DNA of 64,000 nucleotides from Ensifer sesbaniae (GTDB taxonomy: Bacteria; Pseudomonadota; Alphaproteobacteria; Rhizobiales; Rhizobiaceae), in assembly GCF_013283665.1 (NCBI RefSeq), contig NZ_JABEKU010000001.1, forward strand, positions 3,627,137 to 3,691,136, written 5' to 3'. A program made the position numbers and the translations under genes. How positions within the stretch are numbered: the first letter of the stretch is position 1; each line of letters starts with the position of its first letter. Of the stretch, positions 27,259-35,167 are shown piece by piece. Below the pieces are notes generated by a model that made no database searches, was not told the DNA's origin, and was given only the letters and a program-made list of their open reading frames with translations.

Positions 27259-27986
27259 CCTCCCGGCTGATGGCGGCGGATCGCCGCTTCCGCTTCGCCG
27301 ATCGCTTCGGGCGTGCCGACAGTCATCCAGTGACCCTCGAGCAGGATGCCGTGGAGGCGTCCCTTCTCGGCCGCACGGTCGAAGTAGATGTTGAGGTTGA
27401 AAGCGTCATCCGGCGCATCGGCAAAAAGCCGGGAGTGAAGCGCGATCGCGCCGGCATAGACCACCGGGTTCGGCAGACCTTCCTTGTAACGCGTCAGCTT
27501 CCCGTCGGCGCCGAGCGAAAAGTCCTTTTTGCCGTTATGCCCGGTCGTGTTCTCGTCGCGTACGCAGAGCAGCAGCATGTCCATGCGGTCGGGATCGAAG
27601 GCCGCAGCAAGCCGCGTAAGATTGCTCGGTCTGCTGGTGTCCTCTCCGACCCAGAAGAGATCGGCATTCATCACCAGAACCGGGCCATCCGGCAGCAGTT
27701 TCAGCCCCTTGACGAGGCCGCCGCCGGAATTCATCAGCGCGTCGCGCTCGTCGGAAATCAGGATCTCGGGCGCGCTCCGCCGGCTGAGATGCCCTTCCAT
27801 CTGGTCGGCGAAATGGTGAACGTTGACCGCGGCCCTAGTAATGCCGGCCTCCACCAGCAGGTCCAGCACGTAGTCGATCATCGGCTTGCCCGCGATTTCC
27901 ACGAGGGGCTTCGGCATGGTGTCGGTGATCGGGCGGAGCCGGGTGCCGAGGCCCGCGGCGAGCACCATCGCATTGCTGATCGACAT
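27255..27986 (-). CDS. murU: Nucleotidyltransferase, probable N-acetylmuramate-1-phosphate uridylyltransferase
   Basis: Sugar-1-phosphate nucleotidyltransferase of 243 residues. The N-terminal signature MVLAAGLGTRLRPITDTMPKPL binds the nucleotide; VMNADLFW carries the metal-binding aspartate. Directly upstream on the same strand is the kinase-containing tsaE-amgK fusion, and AmgK plus MurU together make UDP-MurNAc from recycled MurNAc, bypassing fosfomycin-sensitive MurA. That pairing supports MurU rather than a mannose-1-phosphate guanylyltransferase, which is the main alternative. It lies 10 bases after the fusion gene and overlaps addB by four bases. Confidence 0.82.
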   Translation of the reverse strand: MSISNAMVLAAGLGTRLRPITDTMPKPLVEIAGKPMIDYVLDLLVEAGITRAAVNVHHFADQMEGHLSRRSAPEILISDERDALMNSGGGLVKGLKLLPDGPVLVMNADLFWVGEDTSRPSNLTRLAAAFDPDRMDMLLLCVRDENTTGHNGKKDFSLGADGKLTRYKEGLPNPVVYAGAIALHSRLFADAPDDAFNLNIYFDRAAEKGRLHGILLEGHWMTVGTPEAIGEAEAAIRRHQPGG

Positions 27987-27996
27987 TGCTTCTCTG

Positions 27997-29511
27997 TCAG
28001 TTCGCTGATTCGGAAACGAGGATTCCGGTCTTCATACACCAGTCATACAAGGGTTTCAGCGATTCATGTGTGAGCGCCGCCTGAAGATAGGCGAAAGTGC
28101 GCGGCATGTGTTTCATATAGCCGGGCTTGCCGTCTCGCTGCATCAGCCGCACCCAGATGCCGACGAGCTTGCAATTGCGCTGTGCCGACATCAGGTGCCA
28201 GTCGCGCAGGAAAGTCGCCTCGTCGAAGCTGCCGCTTGCGCGCCGTTCCGCGAGATAGGTTTCCATCATCCGGCTGGCAAGCGGAGGCGCGATGGTCACG
28301 CGCGCGTCCTGCACCAGCGATGCCACGTCATAGGCGGTCGGACCGATCATCGCGTCCTGGAAATCGATGAGGCCGATTCGGTCAAGGCCCTGGCGGTCGC
28401 CGCGCCAGATGATGTTCGGCGAGTGGAAGTCGCGCAAGAGCAGGTTGGTCTCGGACGTCTGCAGGAGATCGATCAAGCCGTCCCATATGTCGGAATATTC
28501 GCGCTTCTCGTCGTCGCTTGCCGGTTCGCCGCGTTTCCAGGGCAGGTACCAGTCGATCAGGAGCCGGGTCTCGATCTTCATCGCCGTCCGGTCGAAATCG
28601 GGAATGCGGTGGCTGACCGTCGGATCGACCACGATCTCCTTGTCGGTCTGTTTGGCATGGAGGCGGGCGAGCAGTCGCGCGCTTTCGATATAGCGCTCGG
28701 CGATCGGTTCCCCCGCCGCATCGAGCACGCCTTCCGACCCCAGGTCCTCGATCAGCAGAATGCCCTGGTCGAAATCGCGGGCGTAGATCGCCGGCGCCGC
28801 AAAGCCGCGTGCAATGAGCAGCTGGTCGATGGCGACGAAGGGAACGACGTCTTCGGCGATATGCGCGAGCTGCTGGTAGTATTTGCCGTCCTGCAGGATG
28901 GGGCCGGGCTTGTGCCGCGGCGAGTCCATCAGAATCCGGCTAACGGAGCCATCCGCCGGGTAAATGCGCTCATAGGCCCGGATCGAGGCGTCACCGCTCA
29001 GGTGCCGGCGCCGTGCGTTCGGGTGACCGTTGTGATCGAGAAAGTCACGGATTGCGAGCGTACGGGCGATGCGCTGCAGCTTTTCGTCCGGACCGGAGAT
29101 TTTGACGCGGCGCCCATCGCCATCATGGGCGATCGTCAGCGTGATGCGGCTGGCGGGGAGGGCGTCGTCCGCCCGCTCCGGCCATTCGACGAGACAGATG
29201 CCTTGCGATAGCGCCTCGTCGAAGCCGAGCTCGTCCAGTTCGCTGGAATCAGCCAGCCGGTAGAGATCGAAATGCGCGACCGGAATGCGAAGGTCATAGG
29301 TCTGGACCAGGGTGAACGTCGGGCTCGGGACCTCCAGGCCGTCGTCATCGGCAAGCGCCCGAAGGAGCGCGCGCGCCAAGGTCGACTTGCCCGCCCCGAG
29401 ATCGCCCGAGAGCGCGACGCAGTCGCCGGGCTTCAGGGCCAGCGCCAGATCTTCGCCGAGCTCGATCGTTGCCGCCTCGCCCGTCAGGAAGCGCTCGATC
29501 GTCGACATCAT
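27997..29511 (-). CDS. tsaE-amgK: Fusion of TsaE (t6A tRNA modification ATPase) and AmgK-like sugar kinase
   Basis: Two-domain protein of 504 residues. Residues about 1-150 are TsaE/YjeE, the ATPase that supports TsaBD in N6-threonylcarbamoyladenosine formation on tRNA: Walker A GDLGAGKSTLARALL near residue 36 and TFTLVQTYD, HFDLYRL, ICLVEWPE. Residues about 165-500 are an aminoglycoside-phosphotransferase fold resembling AmgK (N-acetylmuramate/N-acetylglucosamine anomeric kinase), with LLLRDFHSPNIIW (catalytic loop) and GLIDFQDAM (metal-binding aspartate). The start overlaps the divL stop by four bases; two consecutive ATGs (29511, 29508) are possible starts. The fusion places two unrelated housekeeping activities in one chain. 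Confidence 0.88.
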   Translation of the reverse strand: MMSTIERFLTGEAATIELGEDLALALKPGDCVALSGDLGAGKSTLARALLRALADDDGLEVPSPTFTLVQTYDLRIPVAHFDLYRLADSSELDELGFDEALSQGICLVEWPERADDALPASRITLTIAHDGDGRRVKISGPDEKLQRIARTLAIRDFLDHNGHPNARRRHLSGDASIRAYERIYPADGSVSRILMDSPRHKPGPILQDGKYYQQLAHIAEDVVPFVAIDQLLIARGFAAPAIYARDFDQGILLIEDLGSEGVLDAAGEPIAERYIESARLLARLHAKQTDKEIVVDPTVSHRIPDFDRTAMKIETRLLIDWYLPWKRGEPASDDEKREYSDIWDGLIDLLQTSETNLLLRDFHSPNIIWRGDRQGLDRIGLIDFQDAMIGPTAYDVASLVQDARVTIAPPLASRMMETYLAERRASGSFDEATFLRDWHLMSAQRNCKLVGIWVRLMQRDGKPGYMKHMPRTFAYLQAALTHESLKPLYDWCMKTGILVSESAN

Positions 29512-31988
29512 TCGGCCGCGACGATCGTCGGCACTTCGGCCGAGGGAATGCGGCAGGTCACTTCCGTGCCTTCACCTTCCTTGCTGCGGATCGAGACGGT
29601 GCCGTGGTGCAGGCTGACGAAGCTCTCGACGATCGAAAGCCCGAGACCTGCGCCGCCGCGCTGGCCGTAGCTTTCGAAGCGATTGAACACGGTGTCGAGC
29701 ACGTCCTGCGGGATTCCGGGGCCGCTGTCCGAGACCGAGAAGATGAAGTCGCTGCCCTCGCGACGGCACTTCAGCTCGATGGCGCTGCCATCCGGCGCGA
29801 AGTTTGCGGCATTGGTGAGCAGCTTCACGAAAATCTGCTTCAGCCGCTGCTGGTCTGCAACCATGCGGCCGAGATTGTCAGGGGCGGTGATCCTGAGCGT
29901 CACGCCACTTTCGAGCAGCCGGTCGGCCATCTGATGGGCGATGTCATCGAGGAAGTCGGTGAGACTGATATCGGACATGTCGAGCTGGACGATGCCGGCA
30001 TCGACGGTCGCCAGATCCAGGATGTCGTTGACGATCGTCAGCAGCAGCGACGAGGACGTGGCGATGTGGTCGACATATTCCGCCTGCCGCTCGTTGAGGT
30101 CGCCGAAGGCCGGCGTCTTCAACAGATCGGCGAAGCCGATGATGTTGGTGAGCGGCGAGCGCAGCTCGTAGGAAACGTGGTGCACGAAATCGTTCTTCAG
30201 CGCATCCGCCTTGCGCAGCGCCTCGTTCTTTTCGGTGAGCGCCCGCTCGACCCGGACGCTGTCGGTGATGTTGACGAAGGTCAGCATCGTCTGCGCGTTC
30301 GGCAGCGGGATGACGGCGTAGTCGAGGATCAACCCGGTCCGAAGCTCGAGAATGCCGCGGCTCGAGGGCCGTTCATCGTCGAAGCTGGTGATGATGTGAG
30401 TGAAACGCTTCCACCCGTCCGGCTGGTCGTAGGAGATGAGGCAGGCCTGCTCGATCGCCCGGATATGGGTGCCGGGTTTGGCTTCCGCCTCGCTGATGCC
30501 CCAGATCGCACGGAAGGCCGGGTTCGAAAGGCGAATGCGACCGTCGGGGCCGAACACCGCCACGCCTTCGGCGAGGTGGTCGATGGTCTCGCCCTGGACC
30601 TGAACCAGCGTGTTGTAGCGCGTTTCGAGATCGACCTTCTCGGTCAGGTTCTCGAACACCCAGGTGGCGCCGCCCTGCGGGCGGGCGGTGGCGAAGACAC
30701 GCAGCGTCTGGCCGTTCGGCAGGTGCCAGAGGTCGCTCTGCGTATCGAGCGCCTGATAGACGGAAAGCGCATTCACCTTCCATTGTTTCCAGTTGAGCTG
30801 TTCCGGCAGCTGGCCGCCGGCCCGCAGCCGGTCGAGCACCTCGCCATTGTCAGGCTTGCGCTCCAGGAAGCCGATGTCGAGGTTCCACAGACGCTGGAAA
30901 GCTTGATTGTAGAACTGCAGGCGCTGATTGCCATCGAAGATCGCGACGGGGGTCGCAAGATGATCGAGCGTTTCGGCATGGCTCTTGAGCGTGCGGTTGA
31001 GTTCCTCGCGTACGGCCTCGATGGCGGAGACGTCGATGGCGACGCCGGCCGAGCCGGCCGGACTGCGGGCATCGACGACGTCGAAGAAGGTGCGGTTGCC
31101 CTTGACGACGGTCGAAACCTTGTCGCGGAACGGCGTGTCGAACGTGGAGACGGCGCGGATCTTTTCGCGCGCGACGGTCGCGAGCAGCTCGCGTCCCTCG
31201 GCGACCGCAGTCGCGACGTCGGGAGCCTCGACCGCGTCGGCATAGGCTTCGTTGACCCAGGTGAGCGCGCCATCCGTGCCGCGCTGCCAGACCGGCAGAT
31301 CGATGGCGTCGAGAAGGGTGTGGAAAGAGACAAGCGCTGAATTGAGCCGGTCGTGCTCAAGTTTCAGCTCGGCGAGTTCCGCGCGCATGTTGTTGAGCGC
31401 GATGAAGCGCACGAAAGCCCGCCCGCCCGAAACCCGTCCCTGGGCCTCCAGGACTTCGTTGCGCTGCGTTTCGAGCACCAGGTCGAAGCTGCGCGCCTCG
31501 GTACGCAGCGCATCGATCGCCTTTTCCAGTTCTCCAGCAGATTGCGCCTTGATCCAGCGGCCGAAGGCCATGAACTCGCGGTCGTCTGCCGGCGCGCCGG
31601 TTTCGGGCGGCAGCTGGCCGAGCAGTTCGGCCCGCTCGAGCAGTCCGTCCCAGACGACGATCCGGCGGTTCTTGTCGGCCACGAGCGCCTGATAGCGTGA
31701 AAGGCGCTGGTTCGCGTCCGACAGATCGGTGCGCAATTCGCGGTTTTCCGCTTCGATATTGCCGCGTTGGCGGATCAGCCAGATGGCCGAGATCATCGCT
31801 GCGGAAATGACGCCGATGAGCACGGAGAAAGTGACGACTTCCGAGGAGCCGAAGATGTTGGCCTTCTGCGGCGCGACCTGGGCGAGGGCATCCGTTGCTG
31901 CAAAAAGAGCGGTGCCGGCCAAAAGGTGGCGCAGGAACTTCGGGCCTTTGCGGCGGCTGCCCGGAATAGCTGTTTGGTCTCTGTTCAT
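29508..31988 (-). CDS. divL: DivL-type pseudo-histidine kinase (cell-cycle regulator)
   Basis: Membrane-anchored PAS sensor kinase homologue of 826 residues. An N-terminal membrane segment (about residues 48-72, VVTFSVLIGVISAAMISAIWLI) is followed by a coiled coil, several PAS domains (about 200-580) and a kinase core. The H-box reads FVHHVSYELRSPLTNIIGFADLL, with Tyr607 where histidine kinases have the phospho-acceptor histidine; this substitution defines DivL, which in Caulobacter controls CckA and thus CtrA. The ATP-binding domain is intact (LTNAANFAPDGSAIE, DSGPGIP, GGAGLGLSIVESFV). It heads a minus-strand unit coupled to tsaE-amgK by a four-base overlap. Confidence 0.9.
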   Translation of the reverse strand: MNRDQTAIPGSRRKGPKFLRHLLAGTALFAATDALAQVAPQKANIFGSSEVVTFSVLIGVISAAMISAIWLIRQRGNIEAENRELRTDLSDANQRLSRYQALVADKNRRIVVWDGLLERAELLGQLPPETGAPADDREFMAFGRWIKAQSAGELEKAIDALRTEARSFDLVLETQRNEVLEAQGRVSGGRAFVRFIALNNMRAELAELKLEHDRLNSALVSFHTLLDAIDLPVWQRGTDGALTWVNEAYADAVEAPDVATAVAEGRELLATVAREKIRAVSTFDTPFRDKVSTVVKGNRTFFDVVDARSPAGSAGVAIDVSAIEAVREELNRTLKSHAETLDHLATPVAIFDGNQRLQFYNQAFQRLWNLDIGFLERKPDNGEVLDRLRAGGQLPEQLNWKQWKVNALSVYQALDTQSDLWHLPNGQTLRVFATARPQGGATWVFENLTEKVDLETRYNTLVQVQGETIDHLAEGVAVFGPDGRIRLSNPAFRAIWGISEAEAKPGTHIRAIEQACLISYDQPDGWKRFTHIITSFDDERPSSRGILELRTGLILDYAVIPLPNAQTMLTFVNITDSVRVERALTEKNEALRKADALKNDFVHHVSYELRSPLTNIIGFADLLKTPAFGDLNERQAEYVDHIATSSSLLLTIVNDILDLATVDAGIVQLDMSDISLTDFLDDIAHQMADRLLESGVTLRITAPDNLGRMVADQQRLKQIFVKLLTNAANFAPDGSAIELKCRREGSDFIFSVSDSGPGIPQDVLDTVFNRFESYGQRGGAGLGLSIVESFVSLHHGTVSIRSKEGEGTEVTCRIPSAEVPTIVAAE

Positions 31989-32293
31989 GGCGCTGCCATC
32001 CCCGTCTGCCCGAAGGGTGCTGCCGGCCTTGTTGCGCCTTGCACAGTTCCACCGAGGCCCTGGTCAAGGGCCTGCGTCAGTTCCGATTGCATCCCCGGTC
32101 TGTCTCCGTCTGTTTGCCGCTTATCGACAAGACATCCCATCCGCGATGCCCAAGGTCCGCACCGGCATCACGAATCAATGGGTTAGAGCATACTTCCTAG
32201 TCGAATCGTCGGGAAGGGAGAGGCCCAAAAAAGCGGCCGCGCTCTCTTGTCAAGAACGCGGCCACAAGATGTTGTGGATTGCCCGGGTAAGGA
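31989..32293 (-). other. Region between ahcY and divL
   Basis: 305 bases with no convincing gene. It contains the ahcY terminator hairpin at its ahcY end and, presumably, the promoter of the divL operon near 32000-32150. No CtrA-type TTAA-N7-TTAA site is visible. Confidence 0.5.
32227..32263 (-). terminator. Rho-independent terminator of ahcY
   Basis: On the minus strand, GGCCGCG / CGCGGCC stem arms (32257-32263 and 32235-32241) with an inner TCTTG/CAAGA pairing, followed by a T-run (complement of A at 32227-32232). Confidence 0.8.
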
Positions 32294-33694
32294 TTAGTAC
32301 CGGTAGTGCTCGGCCTTGAACGGGCCCTGCTTCTTCACGCCGATGTAGCTGGCCTGCTCTTCGGAAAGCTCGGTGAGCTTGGCGCCGAGCTTCTTCAGAT
32401 GCAGGCGAGCGACCTTCTCGTCGAGCTGCTTCGGCAGGACGTAGACTTCGTTCTTGTACTTCTCACCCTTGGTGAAGAGCTCGATCTGCGCCAGGACCTG
32501 GTTGGAGAACGAGGCCGACATGACGAAGGACGGGTGGCCGGTGGCGTTGCCGAGGTTCAGGAGGCGGCCTTCCGACAGCAGGATCATGCGGTTGCCCTTC
32601 GGGAACTCGATCATGTCGACCTGCGGCTTGATGTTCGTCCACTTCAGGTTACGCAGCGCCGAGACCTGGATCTCGTTGTCGAAGTGGCCGATGTTGCCGA
32701 CGATCGCCATGTCTTTCATCTCGCGCATGTGGTCCATGCGGATGACGTCCTTGTTGCCGGTCGTCGTGATGAAGATGTCGGCGGTCGAGACGACGTCTTC
32801 GAGCTGAACGACTTCATAGCCGTCCATGGCGGCCTGCAGCGCGCAGATCGGGTCGACTTCGGTGACCTTGACACGGGCGCCGGCGCCGGCGAGCGATGCT
32901 GCGGAGCCCTTGCCGACGTCGCCGTAACCGCAGACGACGGCGACCTTGCCGGCCATCATCACGTCGGTGCCGCGGCGGATGCCGTCGACCAGCGATTCCT
33001 TGCAGCCGTACTTGTTGTCGAACTTCGACTTGGTGACCGAGTCGTTGACGTTGATTGCCGGGAACGGCAGCAGGCCCTTGGCCTGGAGCTGGTACAGGCG
33101 GTTGACGCCGGTGGTGGTTTCTTCGGTCACGCCCTTGATGGCGTCACGCTGCTTGGTGAACCAGCCCGGCGAAGCCTCAAGGCGCTTCTTGATCTGTGCG
33201 AAGAGGATTTCCTCTTCCTCGGAACCGGGGTTCGAGAGCACGTTTTCGCCGGCTTCGGCGCGGGCGCCGAGCAGGATGTACATGGTGGCGTCGCCGCCGT
33301 CGTCGAGGATCATGTTCGAGACGCCGCCGTCGGCCCACTGGAAGATCTTGTCCGTGTAGGTCCAGTATTCTTCGAGCGTTTCACCCTTGACGGCAAAGAC
33401 CGGAACGCCGCTTGCGGCGATCGCAGCGGCTGCATGATCCTGGGTCGAGAAGATGTTGCAGGACGCCCAGCGCACGTCGGCGCCGAGGGCAACCAGCGTC
33501 TCGATCAGGACGGCGGTCTGGATGGTCATGTGCAGCGAGCCGGTGATGCGCGCGCCCTTCAGCGGCTTCGCAGCGCCGAACTCTTCGCGGCAGGCCATCA
33601 GGCCCGGCATTTCCGTTTCGGCGATCGCAATTTCCTTGCGCCCGAAATCGGCGAGACCGATGTCGGCGACGATATAGTCCTGAGTGGTGGTCAT
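32294..33694 (-). CDS. ahcY: S-adenosyl-L-homocysteine hydrolase
   Basis: Splits S-adenosylhomocysteine to adenosine and homocysteine, relieving product inhibition of methyltransferases. NAD-containing cytoplasmic enzyme of 466 residues. Landmarks are [20 protein letters not shown], the NAD-binding [21 protein letters not shown] (only part of the motif), [12 protein letters not shown] with the catalytic lysine, and the C-terminal [12 protein letters not shown] ending in the conserved Lys-x5-Tyr that completes the partner subunit's NAD site. ATG 33694 has GGAG 6-7 bases upstream and matches the family N-terminus; an extension to 33727 is unlikely. A palindrome sits upstream at 33826-33847. Confidence 0.97.
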   Translation of the reverse strand: MTTTQDYIVADIGLADFGRKEIAIAETEMPGLMACREEFGAAKPLKGARITGSLHMTIQTAVLIETLVALGADVRWASCNIFSTQDHAAAAIAASGVPVFAVKGETLEEYWTYTDKIFQWADGGVSNMILDDGGDATMYILLGARAEAGENVLSNPGSEEEEILFAQIKKRLEASPGWFTKQRDAIKGVTEETTTGVNRLYQLQAKGLLPFPAINVNDSVTKSKFDNKYGCKESLVDGIRRGTDVMMAGKVAVVCGYGDVGKGSAASLAGAGARVKVTEVDPICALQAAMDGYEVVQLEDVVSTADIFITTTGNKDVIRMDHMREMKDMAIVGNIGHFDNEIQVSALRNLKWTNIKPQVDMIEFPKGNRMILLSEGRLLNLGNATGHPSFVMSASFSNQVLAQIELFTKGEKYKNEVYVLPKQLDEKVARLHLKKLGAKLTELSEEQASYIGVKKQGPFKAEHYRY

Positions 33695-33825
33695 GGAATT
33701 CTCCGGGCTGATCTCTTCAAGCCGCATGGCTTCAACCGAACTGCGGCGCGATTATGCCTCCCGCGCCTGCGCGACGCGGTGAGAGTGCGACCGATCTATC
33801 AGGAATCAGGGGAGAGGGCAATATC

Positions 33826-33847
33826 GATATAAAGAAGTCTTTATATC
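33826..33847. promoter_or_regulatory. AT-rich palindrome upstream of ahcY
   Basis: Perfect 10-base arms GATATAAAGA / TCTTTATATC separated by AG, in the 166-base gap between the HPr stop and the ahcY start. Its position and AT-rich dyad form suit a repressor operator; the SAH-responsive regulator SahR is known to control ahcY in several proteobacterial groups and is the leading candidate. A weak hairpin terminator for HPr is the alternative. Confidence 0.5.
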
Positions 33848-33860
33848 TTTATATTGTCAG

Positions 33861-34151
33861 TCAGATCTCTTCGCCGAACTTGTCGGCAACCAGCGCGTCG
33901 AGCGCGTTCAACGCCTCTTCGGCCTGCGCGCCGCTCGCGGTCACGCACACACTGCAGCCGGTACTGGCAGCCAGCATCATCAATCCCATGATCGACGTTC
34001 CGCCGACCGTCATGCCGTCCTTCGACACGGTGATCTCGGCGTCATAGGCCTCGACCGTCTGCACGAACTTCGCCGATGCCCGCGCATGCAGGCCTCGCTT
34101 GTTGATGATCAGCAGTTCGCGCGTCAGCGACATGTCGGGGCGATGATCCAT
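33861..34151 (-). CDS. HPr-like phosphocarrier protein of the regulatory PTS
   Basis: Phosphoryl-transfer protein of 96 residues. His22 in NKRGLHARASAKFV is the PEP-dependent phosphorylation site, and Ser53 in GGTSIMGLMML corresponds to the Ser46 regulatory site used by HPr kinase. Its ATG overlaps the stop of the EIIA gene by one base, and hprK lies upstream in the same direction. Alphaproteobacteria of this type lack sugar-transporting EIIB/EIIC partners here, so the system is regulatory (carbon catabolite control, polyhydroxybutyrate and succinate responses in Sinorhizobium). An internal ATG at residue 7 is an alternative start. Confidence 0.93.
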   Translation of the reverse strand: MDHRPDMSLTRELLIINKRGLHARASAKFVQTVEAYDAEITVSKDGMTVGGTSIMGLMMLAASTGCSVCVTASGAQAEEALNALDALVADKFGEEI

Positions 34152-34552
34152 TACTTACCACTCAGGACGCGGCTGGCGACGTTGATGTATTTCCGTCCGG
34201 CTTCCGACGCTTCGACCAGCGCCTTGTCCATGTCGCTCTCGCCGCGTACGCCGGCGAGCTTGATCAGCATCGGCAGGTTGACGCCGGCAATCACTTCGAC
34301 CGTACCGCTGCGCATCACCGAGATGGCGAGGTTGGAGGGGGTTCCGCCGAACATGTCGGTCAGGATGATGACGCCGTTGCCTTCGTCGACAGTGGTAACC
34401 GCATCGAGGATATCCTGTCGACGCTGGTCCATGTCGTCCTCGGGGCCGATGCAGACGGTCTCTATAGCTTTTTGCGGACCGACGACATGCTCGAGCGCAA
34501 GTCGAAATTCCTCAGCCAGCTTGCCATGGGTGACAAGCACAAGTCCGATCAT
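34151..34552 (-). CDS. manX: PTS mannose-type EIIA component
   Basis: EIIA(Man)-fold protein of 133 residues accepting phosphate from HPr. The phospho-histidine is His9 in GLVLVTHGKLAEEF; ILTDMFGGTPSNLA is the family's second signature. No EIIB, EIIC or EIID genes lie nearby, so this is the terminal phosphorylated regulator of an incomplete PTS. Encoded between hprK (157 bases upstream) and HPr (one-base overlap). The hprK-EIIA-HPr order next to a ChvG/ChvI pair is typical for rhizobia and related groups. Confidence 0.92.
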   Translation of the reverse strand: MIGLVLVTHGKLAEEFRLALEHVVGPQKAIETVCIGPEDDMDQRRQDILDAVTTVDEGNGVIILTDMFGGTPSNLAISVMRSGTVEVIAGVNLPMLIKLAGVRGESDMDKALVEASEAGRKYINVASRVLSGK

Positions 34553-34708
34553 GGGTATCTTCGCTCCAACTGCACACGCAATTCACTGATGGCCAGATAT
34601 CGCAATGCAGCAATTTCGTCCACCTGTTGGGGCGGCCATCTTGGCAAGGAAAAGGGGAAGTGCAAGCCAAAAATGCCGAAAAACCAGCCGCGCTGACCGT
34701 AAATCGAG

Positions 34709-35167
34709 CTAGAAACCCAATTTTTCGGCGATCAGCATGCGCAGAATATCGAGAGTCTGCGCCCCCTCTTCAACGGGAACGCGAACAATCGGCAGCGCTC
34801 GCCCGAATGGCAAGGGCAGCCTCTCGTCTTCCGGAGCCAGGCGCGGGTCGAAAGGCGCACTGACCGGCAGCAGGGCCCAGTCCATCACCGCGGCAGGCAC
34901 GGTTTCGATCTTGCCGATACCGGCGCCACGGATTTCGATCAGGCCGTGAATGGAAGGCGGACAGCGTGCGACGATCCTGTCGTGTTCCAGCCTCAGATCC
35001 ACCCGATCGTCGGCAACGAGAGCCGCAAAGTGGCCGGCCTGTTGGGCGGCCGTGATGCACGCAAGCGCCAGCCTGGATTTGCCGATGCCGGACGGGCCCG
35101 TGATCAGGAAGCCGCGCGTCCCGAGCACGATGGCAGTGCCGTGGACATTGGCGCGGGCGGCCGTCAC
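34709..35167 (-). CDS. hprK: HPr kinase/phosphorylase, short alphaproteobacterial form
   Basis: Phosphorylates HPr on serine. Only 152 residues, about half the length of the Firmicutes enzyme because the N-terminal domain is absent, as known for alphaproteobacteria. The P-loop is ITGPSGIGKSRLAL (residues 22-35), DDRVDL supplies the catalytic aspartate region, and IHGLIEIRGAGIGKI is the HprK signature. The ATG overlaps the chvG stop by four bases, coupling its translation to the ChvG/ChvI two-component system. Confidence 0.93.
   Translation of the reverse strand: MTAARANVHGTAIVLGTRGFLITGPSGIGKSRLALACITAAQQAGHFAALVADDRVDLRLEHDRIVARCPPSIHGLIEIRGAGIGKIETVPAAVMDWALLPVSAPFDPRLAPEDERLPLPFGRALPIVRVPVEEGAQTLDILRMLIAEKLGF

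Noticed and set aside
29469..31340. Long open frame on the plus strand opposite divL
   Set aside because: Long antisense frames are expected in GC-rich genes with strong third-position bias; the translation resembles no family while the minus strand encodes a clear kinase core.
33695..33825. SAM/SAH riboswitch upstream of ahcY
   Set aside because: No recognisable conserved pseudoknot core; only the AT-rich dyad stands out.
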